A DNA stretch of 64,000 nt from Flavobacteriales bacterium (GCA_020635815.1 JACJZB010000006.1:62001-126000), one strand, 5' to 3'. Positions 23,474 to 32,623 are shown, counted from the first letter of the stretch. Notes: generated by a model not told the origin, from the sequence alone. Translations and numbers: made by a program.

Positions 23474-24148
23474 TTATTCTGATTTTCCTCCAATTCTAAT
23501 TCCAATTTTTACTGCTAATCTTAAATCAACAGCTAACTCATTACCAAAGAAAGGAACATAATTGTTTTCGTCAAACTCTTTATATTCAGTTTTAAATGTA
23601 CCAAAACCATCTTTTGTACCTTCTTCAAAATCAGCATTGCTGTATTTAACATCATTCATTATGAATTTACCAATACCTGCTGTTACTTCCATAAATAAAG
23701 CACCACTTGTTTTCCATTTATAACCAGCCATTGCACCTAAAGACATACCTGATGAAGTAATATCAGTCTTTACCTTAGTTTCTGTAGTAGGAGTTGATAT
23801 ATCATAATAACTATATTCTACTCCTTTAGAAGATGAAGATCTATACTTCCCATAAACACCAATATAAATACCGTCATTCCCTTTATTTGGAGTCATAAAA
23901 TATTTATACTCTGGAATAATATTCATTTCAGAATAGTCAATCTCTCCATTCATGTCTTTAGTATCTGACAACATGTTTTTTGCAGCCATATTAAAATTAA
24001 TCCCTACAGAATTATTGCTATTGATTGCATATTCATATCCTAATCCATATTTAGAGAAGGCAAATCCTAAAACATCAGTACTGATATCGTGTTGTGCTTT
24101 AATATTTAATCCGGAAAATAGTAAAGCAGCTATTAGTAGTTTTTTCAT
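23474..24148 (-). CDS. Outer-membrane beta-barrel protein (224 aa)
   Basis: A signal peptide (MKKLLIAALLFSGLNIKAQ) is followed by alternating hydrophobic/polar strands ending in LAVKIGIRIGG, typical of small 8-10-stranded porin-like barrels. Strands such as NSVGINFNMAAKN, GIYIGVYGKYRS and SGMSLGAMAGYKW alternate with Gly/Asp/Ser turns. It is the last gene of the seven-gene exported operon, 23 bp after the preceding stop, and could provide the outer-membrane component of that system. No specific substrate is indicated. Confidence 0.7.
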   Translation of the reverse strand: MKKLLIAALLFSGLNIKAQHDISTDVLGFAFSKYGLGYEYAINSNNSVGINFNMAAKNMLSDTKDMNGEIDYSEMNIIPEYKYFMTPNKGNDGIYIGVYGKYRSSSSKGVEYSYYDISTPTTETKVKTDITSSGMSLGAMAGYKWKTSGALFMEVTAGIGKFIMNDVKYSNADFEEGTKDGFGTFKTEYKEFDENNYVPFFGNELAVDLRLAVKIGIRIGGKSE

Positions 24149-24171
24149 AATAATAAATTTAAGTGTTTAAA

Positions 24172-25119
24172 TTACCAAAGAGTTTTATAAGTAACATTTG
24201 CTTTTGGTCCTTTACCATAAGCAACACCTATATCTCTAATTGCTTGAATTCTTTCACTTTCTTGTTGTTGATCTTTAACAATGTACTTCCATTCTCTATC
24301 ATCAATTTGCTTAACTTTTGCTGCAATTTTGTTTGATAAAGTTTTAGCTTGTCCAACACATGATGCGTCAGGATTAATTGAAGCTAAGATAGCTCCTGCT
24401 TTCTCTGCCGCTGCCATATCTTGAGCTGCATTCCAAATACCTGTAGCTTCTTGTAACTTAACCTTACAGTCGTTATCAATTTTAGCCTTAAATATTGGTT
24501 GTATTGCAGCCATTGCTTTTGTATAGCATTCTTCACAAGCTGTTGGTATGGCTGTTAACATAAAAATAGCTTGATCGTAATCATTTTGGTCAGCCAAAGA
24601 TTGAGCTTTCTTGATTATTAAATCACAGTTATCTTTGTAATATTGAATAATTTTCTCTTTACCTGTTTTAACAAATGCTTGTATTTCAGGGTCTCCTGGT
24701 TTTATTTGCTTTAATCCAGCCATAAATGCTTTTGTTTCATTAGTACCAACACCTTTTACAGATATAGTAGTACTTGAAAAAACAGTGCCTTCAAATCCAT
24801 CACCTATATATAGAGTTACATCCATATTGTATGCGTGCATTGGTGGTGGTCCAGGGAGAATATCTTTTGAAGCTAAAGATACATTTGCTGAAATAATAAA
24901 ACGTGTGTTAAAAGGACTGCCTCCTAACCCATTTTTTGTAACAACTTGAGTTAACTTATTTTCTAAACTTGCTCTAGCTTTTACTGGCATGTTTTCTATA
25001 CCTGCAGGTACCCATGCTGTTAAGCTAATTCTATTTTCATCCTTAGAATCTGTTTGAGAAAACCCAACAGTGCTTGCAAAAATGCAAAGACCTAAGAATA
25101 ATTTGCCTAAATTTTTCAT
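24172..25119 (-). CDS. Exported protein with CsgG/TolB-N-like and helical regions
   Basis: 315 residues with a signal peptide (MKNLGKLFLGLCIFASTVGF). The first half (residues 30-170) has ASLENKLTQVVTKNGLGGSP, a TRFIISANVSLAS strand and YNMDVTLYIGDGFEG; the pattern of a small-L-x-x-K-L-x-x-x-V helix then paired strands recalls TolB-N/CsgG or FlgT-like domains. The second half is helical and TPR-like with paired cysteines (ACEECYTKAMAAIQP). The CsgG/FlgT resemblance is by eye and needs profile comparison. It is the sixth gene of the operon. Confidence 0.6.
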   Translation of the reverse strand: MKNLGKLFLGLCIFASTVGFSQTDSKDENRISLTAWVPAGIENMPVKARASLENKLTQVVTKNGLGGSPFNTRFIISANVSLASKDILPGPPPMHAYNMDVTLYIGDGFEGTVFSSTTISVKGVGTNETKAFMAGLKQIKPGDPEIQAFVKTGKEKIIQYYKDNCDLIIKKAQSLADQNDYDQAIFMLTAIPTACEECYTKAMAAIQPIFKAKIDNDCKVKLQEATGIWNAAQDMAAAEKAGAILASINPDASCVGQAKTLSNKIAAKVKQIDDREWKYIVKDQQQESERIQAIRDIGVAYGKGPKANVTYKTLW

Positions 25120-25138
25120 AATAATTTATTTTTAGTTA

Positions 25139-26092
25139 TTATTTTTCTCCTAAAATAAGAGTAGCTCTACCTAATCCTTTCATCACTAATTTACTCTCTA
25201 TTAATCTTGGATCTTCTTTTAACCATTTTCTTAATCCGCTAGCAAATCTTCTAGCATCTTGAGCTCTTCCTTTTTCATCAAATAAAGGAATTCTTACTTG
25301 TTCGAATAAAGCCATAGATTCTGTCATGTCAGTAGTACTAAATCTTCCTTTAACTGTATTGGCAGCCATCCAATCTTCTATTAAGATACCTAATTCATCA
25401 TCACCATAGTCTTCGCTTTCTAAATCTCCATCCCAAGAATCCCATGTTTGAATTCTAATGATAACCTCACGACCATTAGCAAACATATCATCAAAATGAG
25501 ATTGAAGACTAGCACTAAAGTTATCGATATGAGCAGTTACAGCTTCTTTTAATAATACAGGTACTTCAGCAGAGAAAGAAGGTGCTCCTGTACCATTTGC
25601 TCCTGCTATTTGCTTGTCTGTATATGCATCTAAACCTTGTAAAATGAATGTAATAGATTTTTTAGGTCCTGTAGTATTTACAGTCCATGTTAATTGAATA
25701 ATAATGTCAGCTTTAGCTACTTTTTTCAAGGCATCTATTGGGCTTTCATTAACTTCAGCCCCTGATTCTTTAGATGATCTCATGTTATCTTCTGCTGCAT
25801 TAGAAGATAACGTTTTCATTGCAGACTCTAAATTCTTTAGTGGAAAACCTCTCTCAGCCATCATATCATTAATTGATGATATAACTAACAAGATGTCAGT
25901 GTTTTCTTGCATTGCTTTTTTATAATCTGGAATTTTGGTAACTGTTCCATCATTATCAAACTCCATTACATAACCATTCTTAATACACCATGCATCAGAT
26001 GGTACAACCATTAAGGTTGGTTTTTTTGCTTGCCCAAAACTTAAAGTTGTTCCCAAGATAATTAGGCTACAAACTAATAATACTTTTTTCAT
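25139..26092 (-). CDS. Exported protein, possibly DUF6175-like (317 aa)
   Basis: A signal peptide (MKKVLLVCSLIILGTTLSFG) is followed by KPTLMVVPSDAWCIKNGYVM, the YKKAMQENTDILLVISSIND helix-strand, an AERGFPLKNLESAM segment, ADIIIQLTWTVN and a conserved-looking REVIIRIQTWDSWDGDLESE block. The start resembles TolB-N/CsgG or FlgO-type domains (short strand, then a helix that sets a lower-case family name by number). I suspect the uncharacterised DUF6175 family but cannot verify it. It sits between the lipoprotein pair and the CsgG-like gene with short spacers on both sides. Confidence 0.55.
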   Translation of the reverse strand: MKKVLLVCSLIILGTTLSFGQAKKPTLMVVPSDAWCIKNGYVMEFDNDGTVTKIPDYKKAMQENTDILLVISSINDMMAERGFPLKNLESAMKTLSSNAAEDNMRSSKESGAEVNESPIDALKKVAKADIIIQLTWTVNTTGPKKSITFILQGLDAYTDKQIAGANGTGAPSFSAEVPVLLKEAVTAHIDNFSASLQSHFDDMFANGREVIIRIQTWDSWDGDLESEDYGDDELGILIEDWMAANTVKGRFSTTDMTESMALFEQVRIPLFDEKGRAQDARRFASGLRKWLKEDPRLIESKLVMKGLGRATLILGEK

Positions 26093-26122
26093 AATTTTTA
26101 TTTTATAATTTTTAATAGTTGT

Positions 26123-26632
26123 TTATTTACTCATGATTCCGTCCTGAATCATTCGTTCTTTTAATTTAGCTCTCTGTATTCTTATAACAACGCCATAAGT
26201 TACTTGATCGCCAACTTTCTTCTTTCCTTGCATTACAGATAGGTGCATATCTGACCCATCTTCACCAGTAATAAATTCTTTATAAGGTCCTCCATCAGCA
26301 AAAAAAGCATTAAAGTAATCTTCTTTTTTCTCTCTAATGTTTACTTCAAATAATACTGGTTTTGAATTACATTCTGTTTTCCCACTTCTTATTCCTTGAA
26401 AAAGGACATCTCTTACACCATTCTTTTTAGCTTGCTCAATAGCATCTTCTCTATTTCTTCCGTTACCCCAAGCTTTTAAAGTTTGAGAACCATCTCCTTC
26501 AACCCCCATACACTCTGTTTCGTATGTATATGCTCCAGACATGCTTTTTTGTGGGTTTCCACATGAAAATGATAAAACACTTACTACAGCTATAGCTAAA
26601 AAGCTACCAATTGCTATGTTTAATTTCTTCAT
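26123..26632 (-). CDS. Lipoprotein paralogous to its upstream neighbour (LPP20/FlgT-N-like)
   Basis: 169 residues with a lipobox region VLSFSCGN (Cys about residue 24). The core YETECMGVEGDGSQTLKAWG, then AIEQAKKNGVRDVLFQGIR, EDYFNAFFADGGPYKEFITG and YGVVIRIQRAKLKERMIQDG matches the next gene upstream (26651-27181) block for block, so the pair arose by duplication. The Ala-x-x-x-Ala-x-x-Asn-Ala/Gly-Val-Arg helix resembles LPP20 and FlgT N-terminal domains, which occur in outer-membrane flagellar accessory lipoproteins; that link is inference. Confidence 0.65.
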   Translation of the reverse strand: MKKLNIAIGSFLAIAVVSVLSFSCGNPQKSMSGAYTYETECMGVEGDGSQTLKAWGNGRNREDAIEQAKKNGVRDVLFQGIRSGKTECNSKPVLFEVNIREKKEDYFNAFFADGGPYKEFITGEDGSDMHLSVMQGKKKVGDQVTYGVVIRIQRAKLKERMIQDGIMSK

Positions 26633-26650
26633 AATTTATTAATTTAAGTA

Positions 26651-27181
26651 TTAAAATCCTGATGATAATCCTCTCACAATACCTGCTGCTTCTAAGTCTT
26701 TTCTAAGGTTGTCAGACATAACAACAACTACAACTCCAACTTTGTATTTGTATTTTTTTAATTTCACTCCTATAACTTCTGGAGCAGCATCTCCTGATGT
26801 AGATACAAATTTCATGTATTTACCACCATCAGCAAAAAAGTCTTTGAAAAATTCCGCTTTTTCTTGCTCTAATGCAGGGCTATTTGCTAAAGGTTTTTGC
26901 GAAGTACAACCTTGTCCTCCTCCAGCATATCCTTGAAAGATAATACCATGAACTGCATTTTTCTTAGCTTGACCTGTTGCAACTTTTGCATTTTTAGAAT
27001 ATGACCATACTTTAATTACTTTAGTACCTGGTTTTCCAATACCAACACATTCTATTTCGTATTTCCATTCTTCAGTATCGTCATTTGCTTTCTTTTGCTT
27101 ACTTATTTGTGCTGTTGCTACAAAAGAAAAAGCAAGAAATAATACCGTTAAGACACTTACTTTATTAATCATTGTTTTCAT
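26651..27181 (-). CDS. Exported protein, paralogue of the downstream lipoprotein
   Basis: 176 residues with a cleavable signal peptide (VSVLTVLFLAFSFVATAQ) instead of a lipobox. WKYEIECVGIGKPGTKVIKV, GQAKKNAVHGIIFQGYAGG, EFFKDFFADGGKYMKFVSTS and YKVGVVVVVMSDNLRKDLEA align with the lipoprotein at 26123-26632. One copy is thus lipid-anchored and one soluble or partner-bound, which hints at a heteromeric complex. The family is not named to my knowledge. Confidence 0.65.
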   Translation of the reverse strand: MKTMINKVSVLTVLFLAFSFVATAQISKQKKANDDTEEWKYEIECVGIGKPGTKVIKVWSYSKNAKVATGQAKKNAVHGIIFQGYAGGGQGCTSQKPLANSPALEQEKAEFFKDFFADGGKYMKFVSTSGDAAPEVIGVKLKKYKYKVGVVVVVMSDNLRKDLEAAGIVRGLSSGF

Positions 27182-27219
27182 AGTTATAATTTATTAATTT
27201 ATAATTGGTTATTTATTTT

Positions 27220-28596
27220 TTAATTTATTTGTCTGATTAACATACCAGGATAATAGTTTTTACCTCCTTTAAAGATTGTATATTCTAAATCGTTTTCGGG
27301 TTTAATTGGATTACCTTCATCATCTAAAGGTTCTTCTCCTACAGCATATCTATTATCCCAAATATTCTTTTTATCAACAGTAATAACACCTTTTCTTTTG
27401 TAAGAAATTTTACCTTCTGCATCAGCAATTTGCTCTAATACTTCGTATTTATCTCCACCTTCTAATCCTTCTTTCATTCCAATTTTAGCTCCAATTGGTA
27501 CACCACTTACTAATGGAGTTTTTGTTCTAAACGGCTCAAATTTTCGTTGAAGTTTAGCATATACTGCATCGATAGATTTTAGTGTTGCATTTTTAATAAT
27601 CATATTTTCATCTTGAGCATTTTTACCCATTCCTGAAATAAATGCTGATGCTTTTTGAAATCCTAATAGCTTTAATTGAAATAAATCTGTGTTATCAAAT
27701 GCCTCTTTTTTAGCAGGATCGATATTAGCATCATCCATCCATAAAGATTGATAGAACACAGCAGATGTAGAATCATTCCATACTAATTGATATAAATAAG
27801 CAGTTGTCCATACAGAATATCCTTCCTTAGCTTTTTCATAAGCTGCTTCTGCTCCTTTTATTGCTATTTTTTGAGCCATGGCTGGTAATTTCATTGCGGC
27901 AGCTTTGGCAACAGCTAATGCTGCTTTGGCCGCAACTTCATTGCTCACAAATTTAGAATAGTTAACTACAACAAATGTGCTAGGTATTAATTCTTCTCCA
28001 GCATCGGCCAACATAGATGTGCCTCTTTCTGTTCCTGCAGCTGCAGCAGCTGATTGTGCAGAGGCATCATAAAGACCTCTCTCTCCAATCAAATCCATTT
28101 TAAAACCTCCTGCTTCACTCCTATCAAACCATTTTGCAACAATTTTATTTGCTACTTTATTCTTTGCAAAATACTCACTAATTGCTGGGCTTAAATCTTT
28201 ATCTTCTTTTTCTGCTTTTTCACCTTCTACAACTGGTTTTTCGATAATGTAATCTTTAATGTTAAATGATTTCTCAGCTATTGAATGATCATTATATTTT
28301 TCTGGAAAAGGTGCTTCATTAAAAGTAGCTAGTAAAACATCTTTTTTAGGAAGCTTATCATCCTCAATAATCATTGTATGTAGAGAGCTTCTTCTATATT
28401 TTACAGTTTGAGCTTTTTTATCTTCTATTCCAATCTTACCAGAATCTTTTTCAACTTTCTCTTTCTTCTCTTTTTCTTTAGTTTCTTCTTTCACCTCTGC
28501 ATCTTGTGCAAATGACACATTTGATAATAATAGTAAAAACACTGGAGCAGCTTTAACAAAATGCTTAACTCCTGTAATTTGTAAATTTAACTTCAT
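27220..28596 (-). CDS. Exported charged/Ala-rich protein (458 aa), unknown function
   Basis: The signal peptide ends near SFAQ (about residue 30). A highly charged segment follows (EVKEETKEKEKKEKVEKDSG, residues 34-53), then a mixed region with YFAKNKVANKIVAKWFDRSE, an Ala-rich helix (VAAKAALAVAKAAAMKLPAM) and a C-terminal domain with KTPLVSGVPIGAKIGMKEGL and the terminal NYYPGMLIRQIN. No catalytic motif recognised. As the largest gene of the operon it may be the core component. Start supported by the signal peptide. Confidence 0.6.
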   Translation of the reverse strand: MKLNLQITGVKHFVKAAPVFLLLLSNVSFAQDAEVKEETKEKEKKEKVEKDSGKIGIEDKKAQTVKYRRSSLHTMIIEDDKLPKKDVLLATFNEAPFPEKYNDHSIAEKSFNIKDYIIEKPVVEGEKAEKEDKDLSPAISEYFAKNKVANKIVAKWFDRSEAGGFKMDLIGERGLYDASAQSAAAAAGTERGTSMLADAGEELIPSTFVVVNYSKFVSNEVAAKAALAVAKAAAMKLPAMAQKIAIKGAEAAYEKAKEGYSVWTTAYLYQLVWNDSTSAVFYQSLWMDDANIDPAKKEAFDNTDLFQLKLLGFQKASAFISGMGKNAQDENMIIKNATLKSIDAVYAKLQRKFEPFRTKTPLVSGVPIGAKIGMKEGLEGGDKYEVLEQIADAEGKISYKRKGVITVDKKNIWDNRYAVGEEPLDDEGNPIKPENDLEYTIFKGGKNYYPGMLIRQIN

Positions 28597-28626
28597 TAAT
28601 TCTTTTTTTATATTAATAGATTATTT

Positions 28627-29082
28627 CTAATTTGATTCTTGATTTTTTATTTGTTCCAACTGAATTGGAAAATTCTCCTTCGTTGTATTTAAAGCTTTTG
28701 TTGCTGCATTAATTGCTTTAACTGCTTTCATTGAATTTGTTTTAGGTGTGATAGTTTTCGCTTCTTTCATTACATGAGCTGACTGACCTAATAATCCTTT
28801 CACTTCTTTAGTTTGGCTTTCTAGTTCATTTTTAATTTCCTTAACTTCTCCTACATTCCCTGCTGCATTCGAAAGTTTATCAGTTAATTTAATGTTTCTC
28901 TCATAAACATCAAAAGAAGAATCCACAAACTTATCTGTAGCTGCATGACCTACAATACCTGGTCGTTTAATGTTTTTTTCTGTTTTAGCTTTTTTCTCTT
29001 CTTTTTGAGCAAAAGAATTAGCCGACACTCCCATAATAAGCAACATAATAAAGGTTGCTTTAAATAATCTTAGTTTATTCAT
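28627..29082 (-). CDS. Exported helical protein (151 aa), first gene of the operon
   Basis: A signal peptide (FKATFIMLLIMGVSANSFAQ) is followed by a Lys-rich stretch and a predicted helical hairpin (YERNIKLTDKLSNAAGNVGE, then SMKAVKAINAATKALNTTKE). No enzyme motif. It lies 16 bp downstream of a well-formed promoter transcription start (element 29106-29135), so it heads the transcript that runs to 23474. Confidence 0.6.
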   Translation of the reverse strand: MNKLRLFKATFIMLLIMGVSANSFAQKEEKKAKTEKNIKRPGIVGHAATDKFVDSSFDVYERNIKLTDKLSNAAGNVGEVKEIKNELESQTKEVKGLLGQSAHVMKEAKTITPKTNSMKAVKAINAATKALNTTKENFPIQLEQIKNQESN

Positions 29083-29105
29083 ATTTCCTGTTTTTGTTAG
29101 TTTAA

Positions 29106-29135
29106 CAAATATAGATGAAAAAGTTTGAAATCAAA
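29106..29135 (-). promoter_or_regulatory. Promoter of the seven-gene exported operon
   Basis: On the minus strand TTTG, then 18 bases, then TATATTTG. This matches the Bacteroidota/flavobacterial consensus TTG-N17-23-TAnnTTTG and lies 24 bp before the start codon at 29082. It is the best promoter I can find in the window. Confidence 0.65.
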
Positions 29136-29208
29136 TTATAAATATACATTGTTGATAGTTAGGCATTTATTAACATTTTTATATCCTTTTTAGATTTAAA
29201 AAGAAAGA

Positions 29209-29228
29209 GGGAGGTTATATAACCTCCC
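29209..29228 (-). terminator. Palindromic terminator after the DUF4476 gene
   Basis: GGGAGGTTATATAACCTCCC is a perfect 20-bp palindrome 7 bp after the DUF4476 stop. T-rich sequence follows on the minus strand. Confidence 0.65.
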
Positions 29229-29234
29229 TTATTT

Positions 29235-30047
29235 TTAGGTGTATTGCAGCAGATAATGGTTTAGATTTTCTACTGAACTTCCAAAAGTAAATTGTTCATT
29301 AACCATAAAATAATTGTGTTTATCTACCGTTTTTTCATAAGCAACTTTTGCAAGAGCTAGTTTATAAGAATCAAAACTAAATTGGCTCATCAGTATTGCA
29401 ATGTGCTCTGTTGTAAAAAAATTATCTCTCAAAGCTTGCTTCACAATAATTAATTTTGTTGCATCAAAACTAGTATTTCCAACAACTGTTAATAAATGAG
29501 CAAAACTAGGTTCTGATATAACAACAGGCGTGTTGTCGAAGTATGGATTTAAATTATTACCATAGTTTCCACCATATCCAAAATCATTAAAACCGTTAGA
29601 ATTATCACAACTACAACTATATCCATTTTCAAAACCACATGTTCCTTGATGCCCATGATTATAATGATTGCCACTATAATGTCCGTTATTATTTTTAAAT
29701 ATATTTAAATCAAGTTTTCTATGTTTATTTACTACAGCTATTACTTCTGAGTTTTTAGGGATATTAATTGTTCCATTATATAAAACTCTTTTTAAACCTC
29801 CATACCCATGATTATTTGGCGTTAAAGTTATTACCTGAATATGATGAATTCCCGGAGTGATATTTGCCAAGTCGAATTGAGTAGATTTAGCAAAAGTGTG
29901 GTTATCAAAAACAACACTAAACGCTGCATGATTCCATAATGTTAAATTTAAATTTGACGTAGAATTATTATTTCCATTATAACTATAAGCACTTGCAAAG
30001 GTAATTACACCAAAAATTGCGATAAAAATTAAACTTAGCTTTTTCAT
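29235..30047 (-). CDS. Exported DUF4476 protein
   Basis: 270 residues. Signal peptide (KLSLIFIAIFGVITFASA), a beta-rich N-terminal region (LNLTLWNHAAFSVVFDNHTF, GIHHIQVITL), a low-complexity Asn/Gly/His linker (about 115-165, with HNHGHQG-like sequence and a cluster CGFENGYSCSC) and a C-terminal DUF4476 helical domain (DATKLIIVKQALRDNFFTTE, HIAILMSQFSFDSYKLALAK). DUF4476 proteins are common in Bacteroidota and uncharacterised. The His/Asn-rich linker could bind metal ions, but this is only a composition-based guess. Confidence 0.85.
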   Translation of the reverse strand: MKKLSLIFIAIFGVITFASAYSYNGNNNSTSNLNLTLWNHAAFSVVFDNHTFAKSTQFDLANITPGIHHIQVITLTPNNHGYGGLKRVLYNGTINIPKNSEVIAVVNKHRKLDLNIFKNNNGHYSGNHYNHGHQGTCGFENGYSCSCDNSNGFNDFGYGGNYGNNLNPYFDNTPVVISEPSFAHLLTVVGNTSFDATKLIIVKQALRDNFFTTEHIAILMSQFSFDSYKLALAKVAYEKTVDKHNYFMVNEQFTFGSSVENLNHYLLQYT

Positions 30048-30187
30048 AACTTGGTCCTCCTATAATTTTAATTAATAATTACTAGCACAGTTTCAATTAA
30101 CATGCCAAAAGCAAAAACCTAGCAAATTCAATTATCAAGATATATTACCGTTAACACTTTTTAACTTTCCTCACTATTAAAAATCAC

Positions 30188-30195
30188 TATATTTG
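30188..30195 (+). promoter_or_regulatory. Possible -7 element of the S41 protease gene
   Basis: TATATTTG fits TAnnTTTG and lies 22 bp before the start. An upstream TTG at the right distance is not seen. Confidence 0.4.
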
Positions 30196-30217
30196 TTTAT
30201 ACATCAATTTAAATTTT

Positions 30218-31813
30218 ATGAAATACCTATATATAACAGCCATATTTTTAATTTCAATATTTAACTCAAATTCAGTTAAAGCTCAATACGGAACCGAAGG
30301 AGGGCGTAAATTTGACGCTTTACTTCAGTACATCAACTACGCTTATGTTGATTCTACCGATGAAAACAAACTTGTTGAAGATGCTATTGTTAATGTTTTA
30401 AAAGAATTAGACCCTCATTCCGTTTACATTCCTGCTGATGAATTAAAAAAAATGAACGAACCATTAGTGGGTAATTTTGAAGGTGTTGGTATTCAATTTA
30501 ACATTTTAAAAGACACTTTAATAGTTGTCTCTCCTATATCTGGAGGTCCGTCAGAAAAAGTAGGCATTTTAGCTGGAGACAAAATCATAACAGTTGACGG
30601 AGTTGGCATTGCTGGTGTTGGATTAAAAAATAGTGATGTACAAGATAAATTAAGAGGAAAAAAAGGAACTAAAGTTAATGTTGGTGTACAGCGAGGAAAA
30701 AATAAAGAACTACTAGATTTTACCATTACTAGAGATGAAATTCCCATTTTTAGTGTTGATGCATCTTACATGGCAACTCCAGATATTGGCTATATAAAAG
30801 TTAATCGTTTTGCAAAAAACACAGACGAAGAATTTAAAGAAGGATTAAAAAAACTTCAAGCACAAAAAATGAAACACCTTATTATTGACTTAAGCGGTAA
30901 TGGTGGTGGTTATTTAAAAACAGCTATTCAACTAGCAGATGAGGTTTTAGATGATAAAAAATTAATTGTTTTTACTGAAGGTACAAAAAGTCCAAAACAA
31001 GAATATTACACATCAACTACTGGTGGGTTTGAAAAAGGAAAACTAGTCATATTAATTGATGAAGGGTCTGCTTCGGCTTCAGAAATTGTAACTGGGGCAG
31101 TTCAAGATTACGACAGAGGTTTAGTGATTGGAAGGCGTTCTTTTGGAAAAGGATTGGTTCAAAAACCATTTAGCTTAACAGATGGTTCTGCTGTTCGTTT
31201 AACTGTCGCTCGTTATTTCACTCCTTCAGGAAGATGTATTCAACGCTCTTACGAGGATGGAAAAGATGAATACTACAATGAATTAGCAAGACGATACGAA
31301 CATGGAGAGTTAATGAATGAAGATAGTATTCATTTTCCTGACTCGCTAAAATATCAAACGCTAAACAGTAAAAGAACCGTTTATGGTGGTGGTGGAATTA
31401 TGCCTGACATTTTTATTCCTATTGACACTACTATGTATTCTGAATATTTTGGATTAGTTAATCGTAAAGGTTTATTTAATGAGTTCACTTTATTATTTAT
31501 GGATAACAACCGAGCTCGATTAGAAGGAAAATACAAATCGATTGAAGATTTTTCTGCTAACTTTAACGCAGAAGAAGAATTATTTAAAGGTTTTATAGAC
31601 TATGCTGAAAAAAATGAAATTGAACCTAAAGAAGATGAAATCAATACTTCAAAAACATTAATTTTAACCCGTTTAAAAGGATTGGTAGCTCGTAACCTTT
31701 GGGGAACTTCAGCATATTATCAAATTGCAAATACTTTAAACAACTCCTACTTAAAAGCTATTGAAGAAATAAATAGCGATTCTTTTAAAAAGGAAAAATT
31801 AGTTTACAATTAA
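30218..31813 (+). CDS. C-terminal processing (S41) peptidase
   Basis: A 531-residue S41 protease with a signal peptide (YITAIFLISIFNSNSVKAQ). A PDZ domain (about 85-165) has GNFEGVGIQFNIL and SEKVGILAGDKIITVDGVGI. The catalytic Ser lies in EGSASASEIV and the Lys in RRSFGKGLVQKP, the standard Ser-Lys dyad. A C-terminal extension of about 130 residues follows. The family trims C-termini of envelope proteins. It is followed 13 bp later by the DUF1573 gene. Confidence 0.93.
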   Translation: MKYLYITAIFLISIFNSNSVKAQYGTEGGRKFDALLQYINYAYVDSTDENKLVEDAIVNVLKELDPHSVYIPADELKKMNEPLVGNFEGVGIQFNILKDTLIVVSPISGGPSEKVGILAGDKIITVDGVGIAGVGLKNSDVQDKLRGKKGTKVNVGVQRGKNKELLDFTITRDEIPIFSVDASYMATPDIGYIKVNRFAKNTDEEFKEGLKKLQAQKMKHLIIDLSGNGGGYLKTAIQLADEVLDDKKLIVFTEGTKSPKQEYYTSTTGGFEKGKLVILIDEGSASASEIVTGAVQDYDRGLVIGRRSFGKGLVQKPFSLTDGSAVRLTVARYFTPSGRCIQRSYEDGKDEYYNELARRYEHGELMNEDSIHFPDSLKYQTLNSKRTVYGGGGIMPDIFIPIDTTMYSEYFGLVNRKGLFNEFTLLFMDNNRARLEGKYKSIEDFSANFNAEEELFKGFIDYAEKNEIEPKEDEINTSKTLILTRLKGLVARNLWGTSAYYQIANTLNNSYLKAIEEINSDSFKKEKLVYN

Positions 31814-31826
31814 AATTATATTCAAA

Positions 31827-32351
31827 ATGAAAGAAAACATTAAAATTGGACTTTTAGGTATCATTGCACTAACACTTATCTTTGATACTTTTATCATGGA
31901 TAATAATACATCCAACAAATCATCAAATGTAGTTTCTAGTAATATAGTAGCTAACCCTACCCCCCCAACTAACAACATAATACCTGAAAAGGTTATTACA
32001 TCACCTACTACAACACCCCCAACTCCGAATAGACCAACAACTAAAATTAGTTTTGCTAATGCAAGCCATAATTTTGGAGAAATAATGCAAGATTCTAAAA
32101 ATACCTATGTATTTAAGTTTACAAATACTGGTAAAGAACCTTTAGTAATTGAAAATGCAAAAGGCTCGTGTGGTTGTACTGTACCTACCTACCCTAAAGA
32201 ACCTATAGCACCTGGAGCAACAGGAGAAATTGAAGTCGTATATAGCCCTGGCAAACAACAAGGAGAACAAAACAAAACTGTTTCTATAACTGCAAATACA
32301 GAACCTAATATAACAACCTTAAACATTTCGGCAACAGTAAAAACACTATAA
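31827..32351 (+). CDS. DUF1573 domain protein
   Basis: A 174-residue membrane-anchored or exported protein. An N-terminal hydrophobic segment (IGLLGIIALTLIFDTFIM) is followed by a Pro/Thr-rich linker, then DUF1573 (about 75-170): SHNFGEIMQDSKNTYVFKFT, NTGKEPLVIENAKGSCGCTV and PGATGEIEVVYSPGKQQGEQ. The paired cysteines (CGC) and Ig-like strands are standard for the family; function unknown. Confidence 0.9.
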   Translation: MKENIKIGLLGIIALTLIFDTFIMDNNTSNKSSNVVSSNIVANPTPPTNNIIPEKVITSPTTTPPTPNRPTTKISFANASHNFGEIMQDSKNTYVFKFTNTGKEPLVIENAKGSCGCTVPTYPKEPIAPGATGEIEVVYSPGKQQGEQNKTVSITANTEPNITTLNISATVKTL

Positions 32352-32589
32352 TCCTTTCTTATCATCTTTTATTTGTTATAAACGTTTGCAACAGTTGCAA
32401 CAAGTAAGTATTTTTTTGTATTTGTAGCTTTTAACTAAAGTTTTGTAATTCCGTTTATTGCAGACACAAAAACTAAAAGTAATTCGGAATTTCTGATGCT
32501 CTCTGCTTCAAACATCCGCTTAGAATTATTTAATTAAAACCACCTTATAATTTCTATATTCTTAATACAGCTATCCTAATTATTTCTAT

Positions 32590-32597
32590 TAACTTTG
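32590..32597 (+). promoter_or_regulatory. Possible -7 element of thrS
   Basis: TAACTTTG fits TAnnTTTG and lies 26 bp before the thrS start. The 270-bp region upstream has no T-box or other recognisable leader. It contains a tandem TTGCAACA-G-TTGCAACA at about 32384-32400 of unknown meaning. Confidence 0.4.
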
Positions 32598-32623
32598 CCC
32601 CCTTATTAATTTTAACTAAAAAG

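Noticed and set aside
32352..32623. T-box or other riboswitch upstream of thrS
   Set aside because: No specifier stem, T-box sequence or terminator/antiterminator pair is visible, and T-boxes are not expected in Bacteroidota.
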